This document shows, piece by piece, positions 10,863-18,810 of a stretch of DNA of 64,000 nucleotides. The notes under the pieces were generated by a model, which did not search any database, was not told the DNA's origin, and saw nothing but the letters and a program-made list of their open reading frames with translations. The stretch covers positions 124,001 to 188,000 of the forward strand of contig NZ_JAXAFK010000004.1 in assembly GCF_033898505.1 (NCBI RefSeq). The letters run 5' to 3'. The translations under genes were made by a program, and so were the position numbers. Numbering within the stretch: the stretch's first letter is position 1; each line of letters begins with the position of its first letter. This DNA comes from Pectobacterium carotovorum. Its GTDB lineage: Bacteria; Pseudomonadota; Gammaproteobacteria; Enterobacterales; Enterobacteriaceae.

Positions 10863-11750
10863 CTATTTTTTCTTGCCAGAGCAGCAGATAATCCCCACCA
10901 CAATCAGCAACAGAGAAATAATGTGATGCATATGCAGTTTTTCTCCTAGCAACGCAATGCTCAGCAAACCACCGGAAAGCGGTATGATATGGGTATAAAT
11001 TTCACTGCGCGTCGTACCAATGAGTGACACGCCTTTATTCCAGAAAACGTAAGCCAGCCAGGAGGGAAACACCACAAGATAAGCAACGCCGAGTAACGGA
11101 TAGGCGGATGGTGTTGTGGTAAAGAAGAAATGATCGCCGGATGAGAAGGTATAGCAGAGATATATCGGCACCATAATGACCGTACCAATCAAAGAACTAA
11201 ATCCGACAAAAGCGGTATTCGTCACTCGTTTATCTTTTAACCTTAACAAAGCACAATAAAATGCCCAACTTAACGCTGAGGCAATAGTCAGGACATCGCC
11301 GATGCCAAATGCAGACAGTTGATTCCCCCGTTCAGCATTTGAAAAAGCGAGATAAATCACCCCGACAGTACTAACGGCAACACCGAGAACATTCCTAAGC
11401 GATATCTTTTCTTTGAAAAAGACCGCATTGATAATGAGCACCAGGCAAGGTGTGCTGGATATATAGATCGCCGCATTTAATGAACTGGTATATTGCAAAC
11501 CAATATACAACGTTAAAGGAAAGCAAACCTGTCCAAGAAACGCATATACCGTATTGATTCGGATATTTCCATAAAGAATAGACCACTCTTTTTTTATGAC
11601 TTTCCAGTAGAGTGAAAACATCAGGAGCGTTGTTAATCCCCAACGAATAATACTCAATGCGTAAGGATTGATGTATTGTACAAGGATGTGCCCTGCAACA
11701 TAATTCCCTCCCCAGAAGACAGCAGCTAATGTCAGAAAAAGATAAGCCAT
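10863..11750 (-). CDS. EamA/DMT-family exporter of the mini-island
   Basis: Inner-membrane protein of 295 residues with about ten hydrophobic helices arranged as two EamA domains, the layout of the drug/metabolite transporter superfamily. Members usually export amino acids or other small metabolites; the substrate cannot be told from sequence. The ATG at 11750 is preferred because GAGGT lies 6 bases upstream; an earlier in-frame start at 11777 lacks that support. It sits convergent with bcsC. It is downstream of, and on the same strand as, the HDO-family gene at 12064-13095, with an ERIC element in the gap. Base composition is far lower in GC than bcs. I infer that it may export a product or substrate of the neighbouring oxidase. 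Confidence 0.85.
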   Translation of the reverse strand: MAYLFLTLAAVFWGGNYVAGHILVQYINPYALSIIRWGLTTLLMFSLYWKVIKKEWSILYGNIRINTVYAFLGQVCFPLTLYIGLQYTSSLNAAIYISSTPCLVLIINAVFFKEKISLRNVLGVAVSTVGVIYLAFSNAERGNQLSAFGIGDVLTIASALSWAFYCALLRLKDKRVTNTAFVGFSSLIGTVIMVPIYLCYTFSSGDHFFFTTTPSAYPLLGVAYLVVFPSWLAYVFWNKGVSLIGTTRSEIYTHIIPLSGGLLSIALLGEKLHMHHIISLLLIVVGIICCSGKKK

Positions 11751-11881
11751 GTTAGTACCTCGCATCAACGATGACACTATTTTATTTCTAGAAAATATTG
11801 ACTGTATCTAAAATAACGGGGAGTAAGTAAAAATTTAAACGTACTTACTCCCATATTGTACCTTTATATTCAAGCTACATA

Positions 11882-12008
11882 TATACCCGTCATACTTCAA
11901 GCTGCTTGTGCGTTGGCCGCCCTTACTCACCCCAGTCACTTACTTGTGTAAGCTCCTGGGGATTCGCTCGGTTGCCGCCTTCACGCAACTCGAATTATTT
12001 AGGGTATA
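11882..12008. repeat. Full-length ERIC element (127 bp)
   Basis: Imperfect palindrome of 127 bases with TATACCC and GGGTATA ends. Its centre contains the two segments used in ERIC fingerprinting: AGTCACTTACTT and GTAAGCTCCTGGGGATTC. Length and core match the enterobacterial repetitive intergenic consensus. It lies in the 313-base gap 11751-12063 between the exporter and the HDO gene, so it should be transcribed with them and fold into a long hairpin. Apart from the ERIC, the gap contains only AT-rich DNA and the exporter ribosome-binding site. Confidence 0.93.
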
Positions 12009-12063
12009 CGTTATTAAAGACGTAAAAGTCTCTTCAAGTCACTCGAGTTATTTAGGATTTTTA

Positions 12064-13095
12064 TTATTTCGCTATCTTCTTCATTTCTTTCATCAAATTG
12101 TCGTAGTACCTTTCTGCTGTCTGTAGCCGTAGTAAGCTACCAAGGTAAAATTCATTTTTTGATTCAGGATGAGCATCGGTAATAACGTTAATCACATTGT
12201 ACAACCAGTCATCACCATGCTTGATATCAATAGTAATGTGCTCTGAATAGTAGTGTACGTCTTTATCAAGCAGCCCCAATCGCATGCAGCCTTTCACCAG
12301 CTTAGTGTACTGTGGCGGATCCAGAACTTCTGTCATCGCCATAACACCGAGTAACTTATAATAATGACTACGGTTTATCGCCCCAAGCATAAAGGCATTG
12401 TGGCCAGCCAGTGCATCTACGCCGTAAAGATCGATGTAGTGATTATCAGGTAACGAGATATCCCTTCTTTCTAATACATTTTTATACAAATTAACATGTG
12501 TAAAATAGTTATCACCGTGCCCGATTTCATCCCAAAGATTCTCACTTATTGTTCCTCTGGTTTCAGGTTGTGAGCCAATTAATGTGTAAGCAACCAAATC
12601 AAAGAAAATAAGATTTAATGCGCTATCGCTTTTGAAGAATAAATAGAGCTGCTCTGACGTTGCCTCATTTTCCAGAAAATCGAATAACTCATGATGTGAG
12701 GCCCGATGTTCTTGCCAAACGGTTATGAGAAATTTGGCGAAATTCTCTTCATCCGGCGGCTCTTTCTGTGGCTTAATGTTTTTGAATTCATCTCCAAGCC
12801 ATTTCTCTTCAATTTTCTTTCTTAATAGACAGAGCGTTTCATCATGCTGAACCTTAGCAGGATTAGATAACGGGTTGGATAAATTTGTCTGATATATCAT
12901 AAACAGCGCATTTTGCACGACGCGTTGTGCTTCTACTGACGATTTTTCATAAGCCTCAAATAATAAATCGTCAATACTCGCTGCCAGTTTCTTTGAGGGT
13001 ATTTTATTGAGGTCGTTGATATAGGAGAGAAGACTGGCTGTAAATCCATACTTGTCATCAGTAAACGATGACTTAACTTCGTTTATATTAAACAC
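12064..13095 (-). CDS. Haem-oxygenase-like diiron oxidase (HDO) family protein
   Basis: 343-residue soluble, helical protein. I assign it to the iron-containing redox enzyme (haem-oxygenase-like) group, which includes UndA, BesC and SznF-type N- or C-oxidases. The support is the spacing of likely iron ligands: E129-H130 and H134-H135, then an ENLWDEIGHGD block with E190 and H193, H200, and near the end YYSEHITIDIKHGDDW with E285, H286, D290 and H293. This E/H...D..H ending is typical of the fold. The substrate is unknown. No fatty-acid or amino-acid specificity can be read from sequence. It is on the same strand as the DMT exporter and shares its low GC, which suggests a two-gene make-and-export unit. 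An alternative is a PqqC/TenA-like protein without iron chemistry. Confidence 0.7.
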   Translation of the reverse strand: MFNINEVKSSFTDDKYGFTASLLSYINDLNKIPSKKLAASIDDLLFEAYEKSSVEAQRVVQNALFMIYQTNLSNPLSNPAKVQHDETLCLLRKKIEEKWLGDEFKNIKPQKEPPDEENFAKFLITVWQEHRASHHELFDFLENEATSEQLYLFFKSDSALNLIFFDLVAYTLIGSQPETRGTISENLWDEIGHGDNYFTHVNLYKNVLERRDISLPDNHYIDLYGVDALAGHNAFMLGAINRSHYYKLLGVMAMTEVLDPPQYTKLVKGCMRLGLLDKDVHYYSEHITIDIKHGDDWLYNVINVITDAHPESKNEFYLGSLLRLQTAERYYDNLMKEMKKIAK

Positions 13096-13275
13096 ACAAT
13101 AGTCCTTACAAAAAAAATGGGTTTTCAGTATAGGACTAACGAAAATGTTTTAAAACATTTTTATCACGGCCGCTAATAATGGATAATGTCCTTGATTAAT
13201 AGCCGCAATAATTAATAGTTGAGACAATTAATAAATTTCTTCCTCAAAGGGAAATGCATTAATAGCGCACCTGTA

Positions 13276-13320
13276 CGACAACCCACCGCAGCCGCTTACG
13301 CCGTACGCAGATTTTAAATA
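13276..13320 (+). repeat. Right copy of duplicated bcsC 3' end (orphan)
   Basis: Non-coding copy of the bcsC tail lying just before the AraC gene's stop. Translated in the bcsC frame it gives [14 protein letters not shown] followed by TAG, against [14 protein letters not shown] and TAA in bcsC itself. It marks the right edge of the 10817-13275 insert and is probably the original end of bcsC or the end of a donor allele. Confidence 0.85.
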
Positions 13321-13326
13321 GCGGCA

Positions 13327-14385
13327 TCAGGAAAGATTGAGGGCTTCACCTTTACGCCACTGGCGCGGGCTAATACCAAACCAGCGGCGGAATGCGCGGG
13401 AAAAGGCGCTCACCTCGGAATAGCCGAGCAACAACGCCATTTCCGAAATCGGTAGTTGCTTCTGTTGAAGATAGTGCGTCGCCATTTCACAGCGCAGTTT
13501 GTCTACCAGCAGAGAGAAGCTGAGTCCTTCCTCCCGCAGACGACGCTGGAGCGACCAACTGGACAACCCCACCTTCTCCGCCACCTCTTCCAGCGTCGGC
13601 TCTTTCTGCATCAATAACAGATGCACCTGCGTACGCACCTGATCGACAATGCTTTGCTGTGGTGACGCTTCATTCAGGCGGCGAATGGCATCCTGCATTA
13701 CCAGCAGCAGCGTCATATCGCGATCCGGCATGGTACGAATCAGCTGATGTTTGGGGATCAGCAGGGAATTGTAGGGTTGATCGAAGTAAACCGGCGCATC
13801 GAACACCTTGCAGTGCTCATGCCACATTTCCGGGCGTGGATGCTCAAAGTGCACTTCGCGCGGTGCCCAGTGTTTGCCCAAAACATGACGAATCAAGTTA
13901 AGAAACATGCCGAGCGTCAGTTCAGCATCCTGCCGACGATGCAGAATGGCGCCGTGCCGCACCTGATAATCCAGCCGCCAGCAGTCTCCTTTATCCACCA
14001 TGCGCGTCAACGTATCGTGTTGATGGCAGGGAAATGCCTTCACCACATTGTGCAGCGCCTGCTCCAATGTATCTGAACATAAGCCGATATAGCCGATCAG
14101 GCCTAATGACTGCGGTTTAAACTGCTTGCCGTAGCGTAAACCGAAATTATCAACGCCTGAATTACGCGCGGCTTCCTCCATCACACGGCAATAGTTCACC
14201 AGCCCCAGACTGAGCGTCGGGCTGGCGAGCTGCTCGGGATCGACGCCGCTGATGCCGAAGATACGATCGGCATCACCGCCACTATCATGGATAAAGTCGC
14301 TGAGTCCGGTTGCCGCTGCCGCCAGCACGCCACAGTTGCGGGAGAACGCCGCATTCAGCGCCGAAGAGTACGTCACGTTTTCCAT
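13327..14385 (-). CDS. AraC-family transcriptional regulator
   Basis: 352-residue regulator. The first 200 or so residues resemble the Arabinose_bd-type ligand-sensing domain seen in OruR/ArgR-like AraC members (GLSDFIHDSGGDADRIF, LSLGLVNYCRVMEEAA). The C-terminal hundred residues hold two helix-turn-helix units: EEVAEKVGLSSWSLQRRL, then ISEMALLLGYSEVSAFSRAF ending RRWFGISPRQWRKG. It lies downstream of, and on the same strand as, the APH-fold kinase gene and beside the permease and phospho-lyase genes. It is the obvious candidate regulator of that catabolic unit, with an amino alcohol or a product as inducer (inference). The start at 14385 gives a normal N-terminus. Confidence 0.88.
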   Translation of the reverse strand: MENVTYSSALNAAFSRNCGVLAAAATGLSDFIHDSGGDADRIFGISGVDPEQLASPTLSLGLVNYCRVMEEAARNSGVDNFGLRYGKQFKPQSLGLIGYIGLCSDTLEQALHNVVKAFPCHQHDTLTRMVDKGDCWRLDYQVRHGAILHRRQDAELTLGMFLNLIRHVLGKHWAPREVHFEHPRPEMWHEHCKVFDAPVYFDQPYNSLLIPKHQLIRTMPDRDMTLLLVMQDAIRRLNEASPQQSIVDQVRTQVHLLLMQKEPTLEEVAEKVGLSSWSLQRRLREEGLSFSLLVDKLRCEMATHYLQQKQLPISEMALLLGYSEVSAFSRAFRRWFGISPRQWRKGEALNLS

Positions 14386-14410
14386 TGCCTTTCACCTCGC
14401 CGTATCACAC

Positions 14411-14426
14411 GGCCCGCCAACGGGCC
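14411..14426 (-). terminator. Short GC-rich hairpin upstream of the AraC gene
   Basis: GGCCCG and CGGGCC close a CCAA loop in the 172-base gap between the kinase stop and the AraC start. There is no T tract on the minus strand, so it may only attenuate read-through. The AraC gene may also have its own promoter here. Confidence 0.35.
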
Positions 14427-14557
14427 ATGAAACGATCAGCAGACTTCATACCAGCAAGTTTCATACCAGAGCGTGAGGAAGCGAAATCAATGGGTTACAA
14501 ATCTCTTGTGGGACGAGCAGGCATTACCATAGCGCAGGCTGCCCGCCCGTGGTGCAT

Positions 14558-15565
14558 TCAGGCCACGCCAATCGGCAGATCGCTGGTTTCCAGATAGCGC
14601 CGACACAAGCGCACGCTGTGTTTTGCCCAGTCTGGCCCAAGACTCTGCGCCATCTCGGTTTCTGCGTGCGACCCTACCCACGCCGTAAGCTGGATGCGCC
14701 GCTGGATCAACAGCGTCGGCAACAGCGCCAATTCCTCATCGCTGACGTGCGCCACACGTTCATAACCACACAGCCAGTTTTCAACCCACTCCGACGCACG
14801 CGGATGGTGCTCGACAAAGCTGATCGCCGCGGCCAGATCGTGCAGATACCACCCCATACCGCAGTCATCAAAATCGATAACTCGCGTTTCGCCGCGATGC
14901 AGAAGCAGATTGGTCAGGCGCAGGTCGGCATGAATCAACCCGTAGCGGTGCGGCGCTTTGCCAAATGCCGCCATCTCTGCCCCCATACGCTCAATCGCGT
15001 CTTCCACAATGCCGTGCTCCGCCATCGACAAATTCGGCGCATCACGCCAGTTCCCCCAGTGGCTCTGCGCACTGACCATCGTATGATGATCCCAGACAAT
15101 ACGCCGGAAACCGTCAGGTTTTTGCCACTGGCGGCTATGCTGGTGCAACCGGCCGGTGATCTCGCCCAGTTGCTGGAACGCTCGCGGATCAATGCTGGTG
15201 GTCGGCATCTCGCCGTCAATCCAGTGAAACAGCACGGCATAGCGACAGGAACCGTCGGATAAACCCAGTGACTGCACCCGCTCCCCGTCCACATTACGAA
15301 CCGCTTCCGGCACGGCAATGCCAGTCTCTCGCAGCGCATCCAGCCACAGCAGCTCGCTTTCAATCTCCGCTTTCTGGTGATAGTGGCTGCGATGTAACCG
15401 CAGTGCATAACGCTTACCTGCCGACGAAACAAGAAACGTCGCATTTTCCGAACGACACAGCAGCCGCACTTCCCCTTGCAGCGCCGCCGGATAGCAGGCA
15501 AGCGCCCGGTGCGCCAGCGCGGTAATTTCTGCATTACTTAAGGTGTCATATTGTTTAGCACTCAT
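14558..15565 (-). CDS. APH-fold small-molecule kinase, probable amino-alcohol kinase
   Basis: 335-residue phosphotransferase of the aminoglycoside/choline/hydroxylysine kinase fold. The Brenner motif HADLRLTN supplies the catalytic Asp and Asn, and IDFDDCG supplies the metal-binding Asp. Known relatives include hydroxylysine kinase, which works with a class-III PLP phospho-lyase. The same pairing here, with an ethanolamine-type permease, points to phosphorylation of ethanolamine, 1-aminopropan-2-ol or a similar amino alcohol. The start at 15565 (MSAKQYDTL) is preferred: it has GGAG 8 bases upstream, and the 58 extra residues of the longer frame look non-coding. It is divergent from the permease gene across a 258-base shared promoter region. 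An antibiotic-resistance role is unlikely from context. Confidence 0.8.
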   Translation of the reverse strand: MSAKQYDTLSNAEITALAHRALACYPAALQGEVRLLCRSENATFLVSSAGKRYALRLHRSHYHQKAEIESELLWLDALRETGIAVPEAVRNVDGERVQSLGLSDGSCRYAVLFHWIDGEMPTTSIDPRAFQQLGEITGRLHQHSRQWQKPDGFRRIVWDHHTMVSAQSHWGNWRDAPNLSMAEHGIVEDAIERMGAEMAAFGKAPHRYGLIHADLRLTNLLLHRGETRVIDFDDCGMGWYLHDLAAAISFVEHHPRASEWVENWLCGYERVAHVSDEELALLPTLLIQRRIQLTAWVGSHAETEMAQSLGPDWAKHSVRLCRRYLETSDLPIGVA

Positions 15566-15823
15566 GGTTCCCACTCCGACGCGAGTCAACGAGCGTTCAG
15601 CATGGCGCGTGTCGTACAGAGAAACTTGACGCACCAGAACCCCGGTTTGACCCCAGAAGGCGCAGGCGCGATACCCACCGTAAAAGTTGACTTCAGCGCG
15701 CAGCATTCGATACGCCAGCGTCAAGTTTTCCACCAACAAGCGTGGGCATTATCGCTACACAAGCCAACAGGGGTTGCCGTACTGGCCCTGAATAACCATG
15801 AGCATACTGACGGGGATAATGTG

Positions 15824-17185
15824 ATGACGAGCAAATTAAAGCCCACGCTGGGCACCCTGCATTTGTGGGGTATCGCGGTAGGACTGGTAATTTCTGGTGA
15901 ATATTTTGGTTGGAGCTACGGCTGGGGTGTCGCTGGCACGTTGGGATTTTTAGTCACGACGCTGTTCATTGCCGCCATGTACACCTGCTTTATTTTTAGC
16001 TTTACCGAACTCACCACGGCGATCCCCCATGCTGGCGGCCCCTTTGCCTATAGCCGACTCGCGTTCGGCGATCTGGGCGGCCTGATTGCCGGTATGGCCA
16101 CGCTGATTGAATTTGTTTTCGCACCGCCTGCCATTTCGATGGCGATTGGCGCCTACCTGAACGTGCAATATCCCGAGCTGAATCCCAAATTTGCGGCCGT
16201 TGGCGCATACCTTATCTTCATGAGCCTGAACATTCTCGGCGTGAAGCTGGCGGCGATGTTTGAGCTGGTGGTCACGCTGCTGGCGGTCATGGAATTGCTG
16301 GTCTTTATGGGCGTGGTGGCACCGGGCTTCAGCCTAAGTAATTTCGTGGCGCACGGTTGGGCGGGACAACATGAATTTTCACCCGCAGCCATTTCCGGTA
16401 TGTTTGCGGCGATACCGTTCGCCATCTGGTTTTTCCTCGCTATCGAAGGCGCGGCAATGGCCGCTGAGGAGGCAAAAAACCCGAAACGCACGATTCCGCG
16501 CGCCTACGTCAGCGGCATCCTGACGCTCGTGGTTTTGGCCATTGGTGTGATGCTAATGGCTGGCGGCGTAGGCGACTGGCGTCAGCTCTCCGACCTCAAC
16601 GATCCCTTGCCACAGGCAATGAAGATCATCGTCGGGGAAAACTCCAACTGGATGCACATGCTGGTGTGGATTGGCCTGTTCGGTCTCATCGCCAGCTTCC
16701 ACGGCATTATTCTGGGCTACTCCCGTCAGTTTTTCGCACTGGCGCGCGCAGGTTATCTTCCGCCGGGACTTGCCAAACTGTCCCGCTTCCATACACCACA
16801 CCGTGCGATTCTGGCTGGCGGCGCGATCGGGATTGCCGCCATCTTCTGCGATGGTATTAATCTCCAGGGCATGAACCTGACCGCAGCGATGATTACCATG
16901 GCGGTTTTTGGTGCCATCGTCATGTACATCATGAGCATGTTAAGTCTGTTTCGCCTGCGCCGCAGCGCCCCCAATATGGCACGCAGCTATCGCGCGCCCG
17001 GTTACCCCATCGTCCCCGCATTCGCACTCGTCTGCGCCATCATCTGCCTGATCGCGATGCTCTGGTTCAATCCGGTGATCGGTGGACTGTTCTGTACTTT
17101 TATGTTGCTCGGTTACCTCTATTTCCTGACCACCAAAGCACGACGGGAACATCTGCTTGAACCGCTTGTCGCCGATGCCAACTAA
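15824..17185 (+). CDS. Ethanolamine-type permease (APC superfamily)
   Basis: Integral inner-membrane transporter of 453 residues with about twelve hydrophobic segments, in the amino acid-polyamine-organocation superfamily, closest in character to ethanolamine permeases. Diagnostic stretches are GIAVGLVISGEYFGWSYGWG at the N-terminus, AIPHAGGPFAYSR, and FFLAIEGAAMAAEEAKNPKR in the middle. The ATG at 15824 follows a GGGGA site; the open frame extends to 15551 but that part overlaps the divergent kinase gene and is not family-like. The phospho-lyase gene begins 26 bases after the stop. It probably imports the amino alcohol used by the kinase and phospho-lyase. Confidence 0.88.
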   Translation: MTSKLKPTLGTLHLWGIAVGLVISGEYFGWSYGWGVAGTLGFLVTTLFIAAMYTCFIFSFTELTTAIPHAGGPFAYSRLAFGDLGGLIAGMATLIEFVFAPPAISMAIGAYLNVQYPELNPKFAAVGAYLIFMSLNILGVKLAAMFELVVTLLAVMELLVFMGVVAPGFSLSNFVAHGWAGQHEFSPAAISGMFAAIPFAIWFFLAIEGAAMAAEEAKNPKRTIPRAYVSGILTLVVLAIGVMLMAGGVGDWRQLSDLNDPLPQAMKIIVGENSNWMHMLVWIGLFGLIASFHGIILGYSRQFFALARAGYLPPGLAKLSRFHTPHRAILAGGAIGIAAIFCDGINLQGMNLTAAMITMAVFGAIVMYIMSMLSLFRLRRSAPNMARSYRAPGYPIVPAFALVCAIICLIAMLWFNPVIGGLFCTFMLLGYLYFLTTKARREHLLEPLVADAN

Positions 17186-17210
17186 CATTGCAACGCACAT
17201 TGGAGAGATT

Positions 17211-18554
17211 ATGGCTACACGTTCAACCATCATGGATACCAACAGTTTCCGCGCCGAACATGCCGACGCGCTGAGCGCGGATATCCGTACGCTGACCGAC
17301 AAACGCAGCCGGGTACTGGGCGAATCCTATCGACTGTTTTATCGCAAACCGGTTCATCTGGTGCGCGGCGAAGGACAATATCTCTGGGACGCTGATGGCA
17401 AAAAGTACCTCGACGTCTATAACAACGTCGCCAGCATCGGCCATTGCCACCCGGCAGTCATCGATGCCGTTCATCAACAAATGACGCAGTTGAACACCCA
17501 TACCCGCTATCTGCATGAACGTATTCTGGACTATTCGGAGCAGCTCCTCGCCACCGCACCCGCGGCCATCAACCGTGCCATGTATATGTGCACGGGTTCG
17601 GAAGCCAACGATCTGGCGATCCGCGTCGCACGCGCCTGGAGCGGCGGCACTGGGGTTATCGTGACGCGTGAGGCCTACCATGGCACCAGCGATCTGACCT
17701 CCGGCGCCTCACCCGCATTAGGCAGCGGCCAACCGCTGGCGGCGACCACCCGACTGGTGCCACCACCGGATGCCTATCGCGTCAATACGCCCGATCTGGG
17801 CGTATGGTTTGCCAATGAAATCCAGAAACAGATCGATGATATGGCAGCGCACGGCATCAAATTTGCCGCGTTCCTTGCGGACTCCATCTTCTCTTCCGAT
17901 GGCGTACACCCCAATCCGCGCGGCTTTTTGCGTCCTGTGGTTGATGTGGTGCACCGTAATGGCGGTATTTTCATCGCGGATGAAGTTCAGCCCGGCTTCG
18001 CGCGCACCGGCGATGCTTTCTGGGGTTTCGCACGGCATGATGTCGTGCCGGATATCATCACCACCGGAAAACCGATGGGCAACGGCATCCCGGTTTCCGG
18101 GCTGCTGGCAAAAAGCGACGTGATCGCCGCTTTCAGCGACCAGATCCCCTACTTCAACACGTTCGGCGGAAATCCAGTGGCCATGGCTGCGGCGCAGGCC
18201 GTGCTGAAAGTGATCCACGATGAGCAACTTCAGGAACACAGCCGCGTAGTGGGCGCGCAGTTACTGGCAGAACTGACCACCCTGCAAGACAAATACGCTT
18301 GTGTAGGCAACGTGCGCGGCACGGGGTTATTTATCGGGTTTGAACTGGTGAGCGACAGAGAGAACAAAACACCGGATAAAACGCTGGCGCTGAATCTGAC
18401 GGAAGCGCTACGCGATCGCGGTGTGCTGACATCGGTCGCTGGCCCTTATGGCAACGTACTTAAACTGCGTCCACCATTGGCGTTCCAAACTCAGGACATT
18501 GACTGGCTGGTCGGCGCGCTGGATGACTGCCTAGGCGCGCTAACCCACGTCTGA
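17211..18554 (+). CDS. Class-III PLP enzyme, probable amino-alcohol-phosphate phospho-lyase
   Basis: 447-residue fold-type I PLP protein of the class-III aminotransferase family, with the cofactor lysine at K287 in the TTGKPMGNGIPVSG motif. Relatives include the human ammonia-lyases AGXT2L1 (phosphoethanolamine) and AGXT2L2 (phosphohydroxylysine). Those enzymes split off ammonia and phosphate instead of transaminating. Coupling to an APH-fold kinase and an ethanolamine-type permease favours phospho-lyase activity: phosphoethanolamine would give acetaldehyde, and aminopropanol phosphate would give propionaldehyde. The ATG at 17211 has GGAGAG just upstream; an in-frame ATG at 17157 overlaps the permease stop and lacks a site. 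A plain omega-aminotransferase remains possible. Confidence 0.8.
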   Translation: MATRSTIMDTNSFRAEHADALSADIRTLTDKRSRVLGESYRLFYRKPVHLVRGEGQYLWDADGKKYLDVYNNVASIGHCHPAVIDAVHQQMTQLNTHTRYLHERILDYSEQLLATAPAAINRAMYMCTGSEANDLAIRVARAWSGGTGVIVTREAYHGTSDLTSGASPALGSGQPLAATTRLVPPPDAYRVNTPDLGVWFANEIQKQIDDMAAHGIKFAAFLADSIFSSDGVHPNPRGFLRPVVDVVHRNGGIFIADEVQPGFARTGDAFWGFARHDVVPDIITTGKPMGNGIPVSGLLAKSDVIAAFSDQIPYFNTFGGNPVAMAAAQAVLKVIHDEQLQEHSRVVGAQLLAELTTLQDKYACVGNVRGTGLFIGFELVSDRENKTPDKTLALNLTEALRDRGVLTSVAGPYGNVLKLRPPLAFQTQDIDWLVGALDDCLGALTHV

Positions 18555-18571
18555 TTTCGCTTTTTCCCCTC

Positions 18572-18603
18572 CATTGGGTTTCCATCACAGCGGAAACCCA
18601 ATG
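18572..18603 (+). terminator. Hairpin after the phospho-lyase gene
   Basis: Perfect 12-bp stem (CATTGGGTTTCC with GGAAACCCAATG) around an 8-base loop, 17 bases after the stop. The T tract precedes the stem instead of following it, so termination may be bidirectional or partial. Confidence 0.7.
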
Positions 18604-18655
18604 ATAAATATCAACATTACGTTATCCCGCGATATAGTTACCTGCCTATTTATAT

Positions 18656-18680
18656 AAAAATGATAATGACTATCATTTTT
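18656..18680. promoter_or_regulatory. Fur-box-like palindrome upstream of the TPS locus
   Basis: AAAAATGATA and TATCATTTTT arms flank a 5-base centre. The core TGATAATGACTATCA closely resembles the GATAATGATAATCATTATC Fur consensus. It sits 130 bases upstream of the transporter start with nothing else between, so iron-dependent repression of the two-partner secretion operon is likely. The remaining gap 18681-18810 is AT-rich. Confidence 0.75.
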
Positions 18681-18810
18681 ATTCTCATAAATTAAATTTC
18701 TCAATGCATTCTGTCGAATTTCTATCGGGCATCGAGTTTACCTAGCCACGGAATAAGGCATTTGTGTATATAAGCGCAAAATGTAAATCAACGTAAGGAT
18801 CGCGTTCATT

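Noticed and set aside
14558..15565. APH-fold gene as an aminoglycoside resistance gene
   Set aside because: Context of permease, PLP enzyme and AraC regulator fits amino-alcohol catabolism far better; only the shared kinase fold supports resistance.
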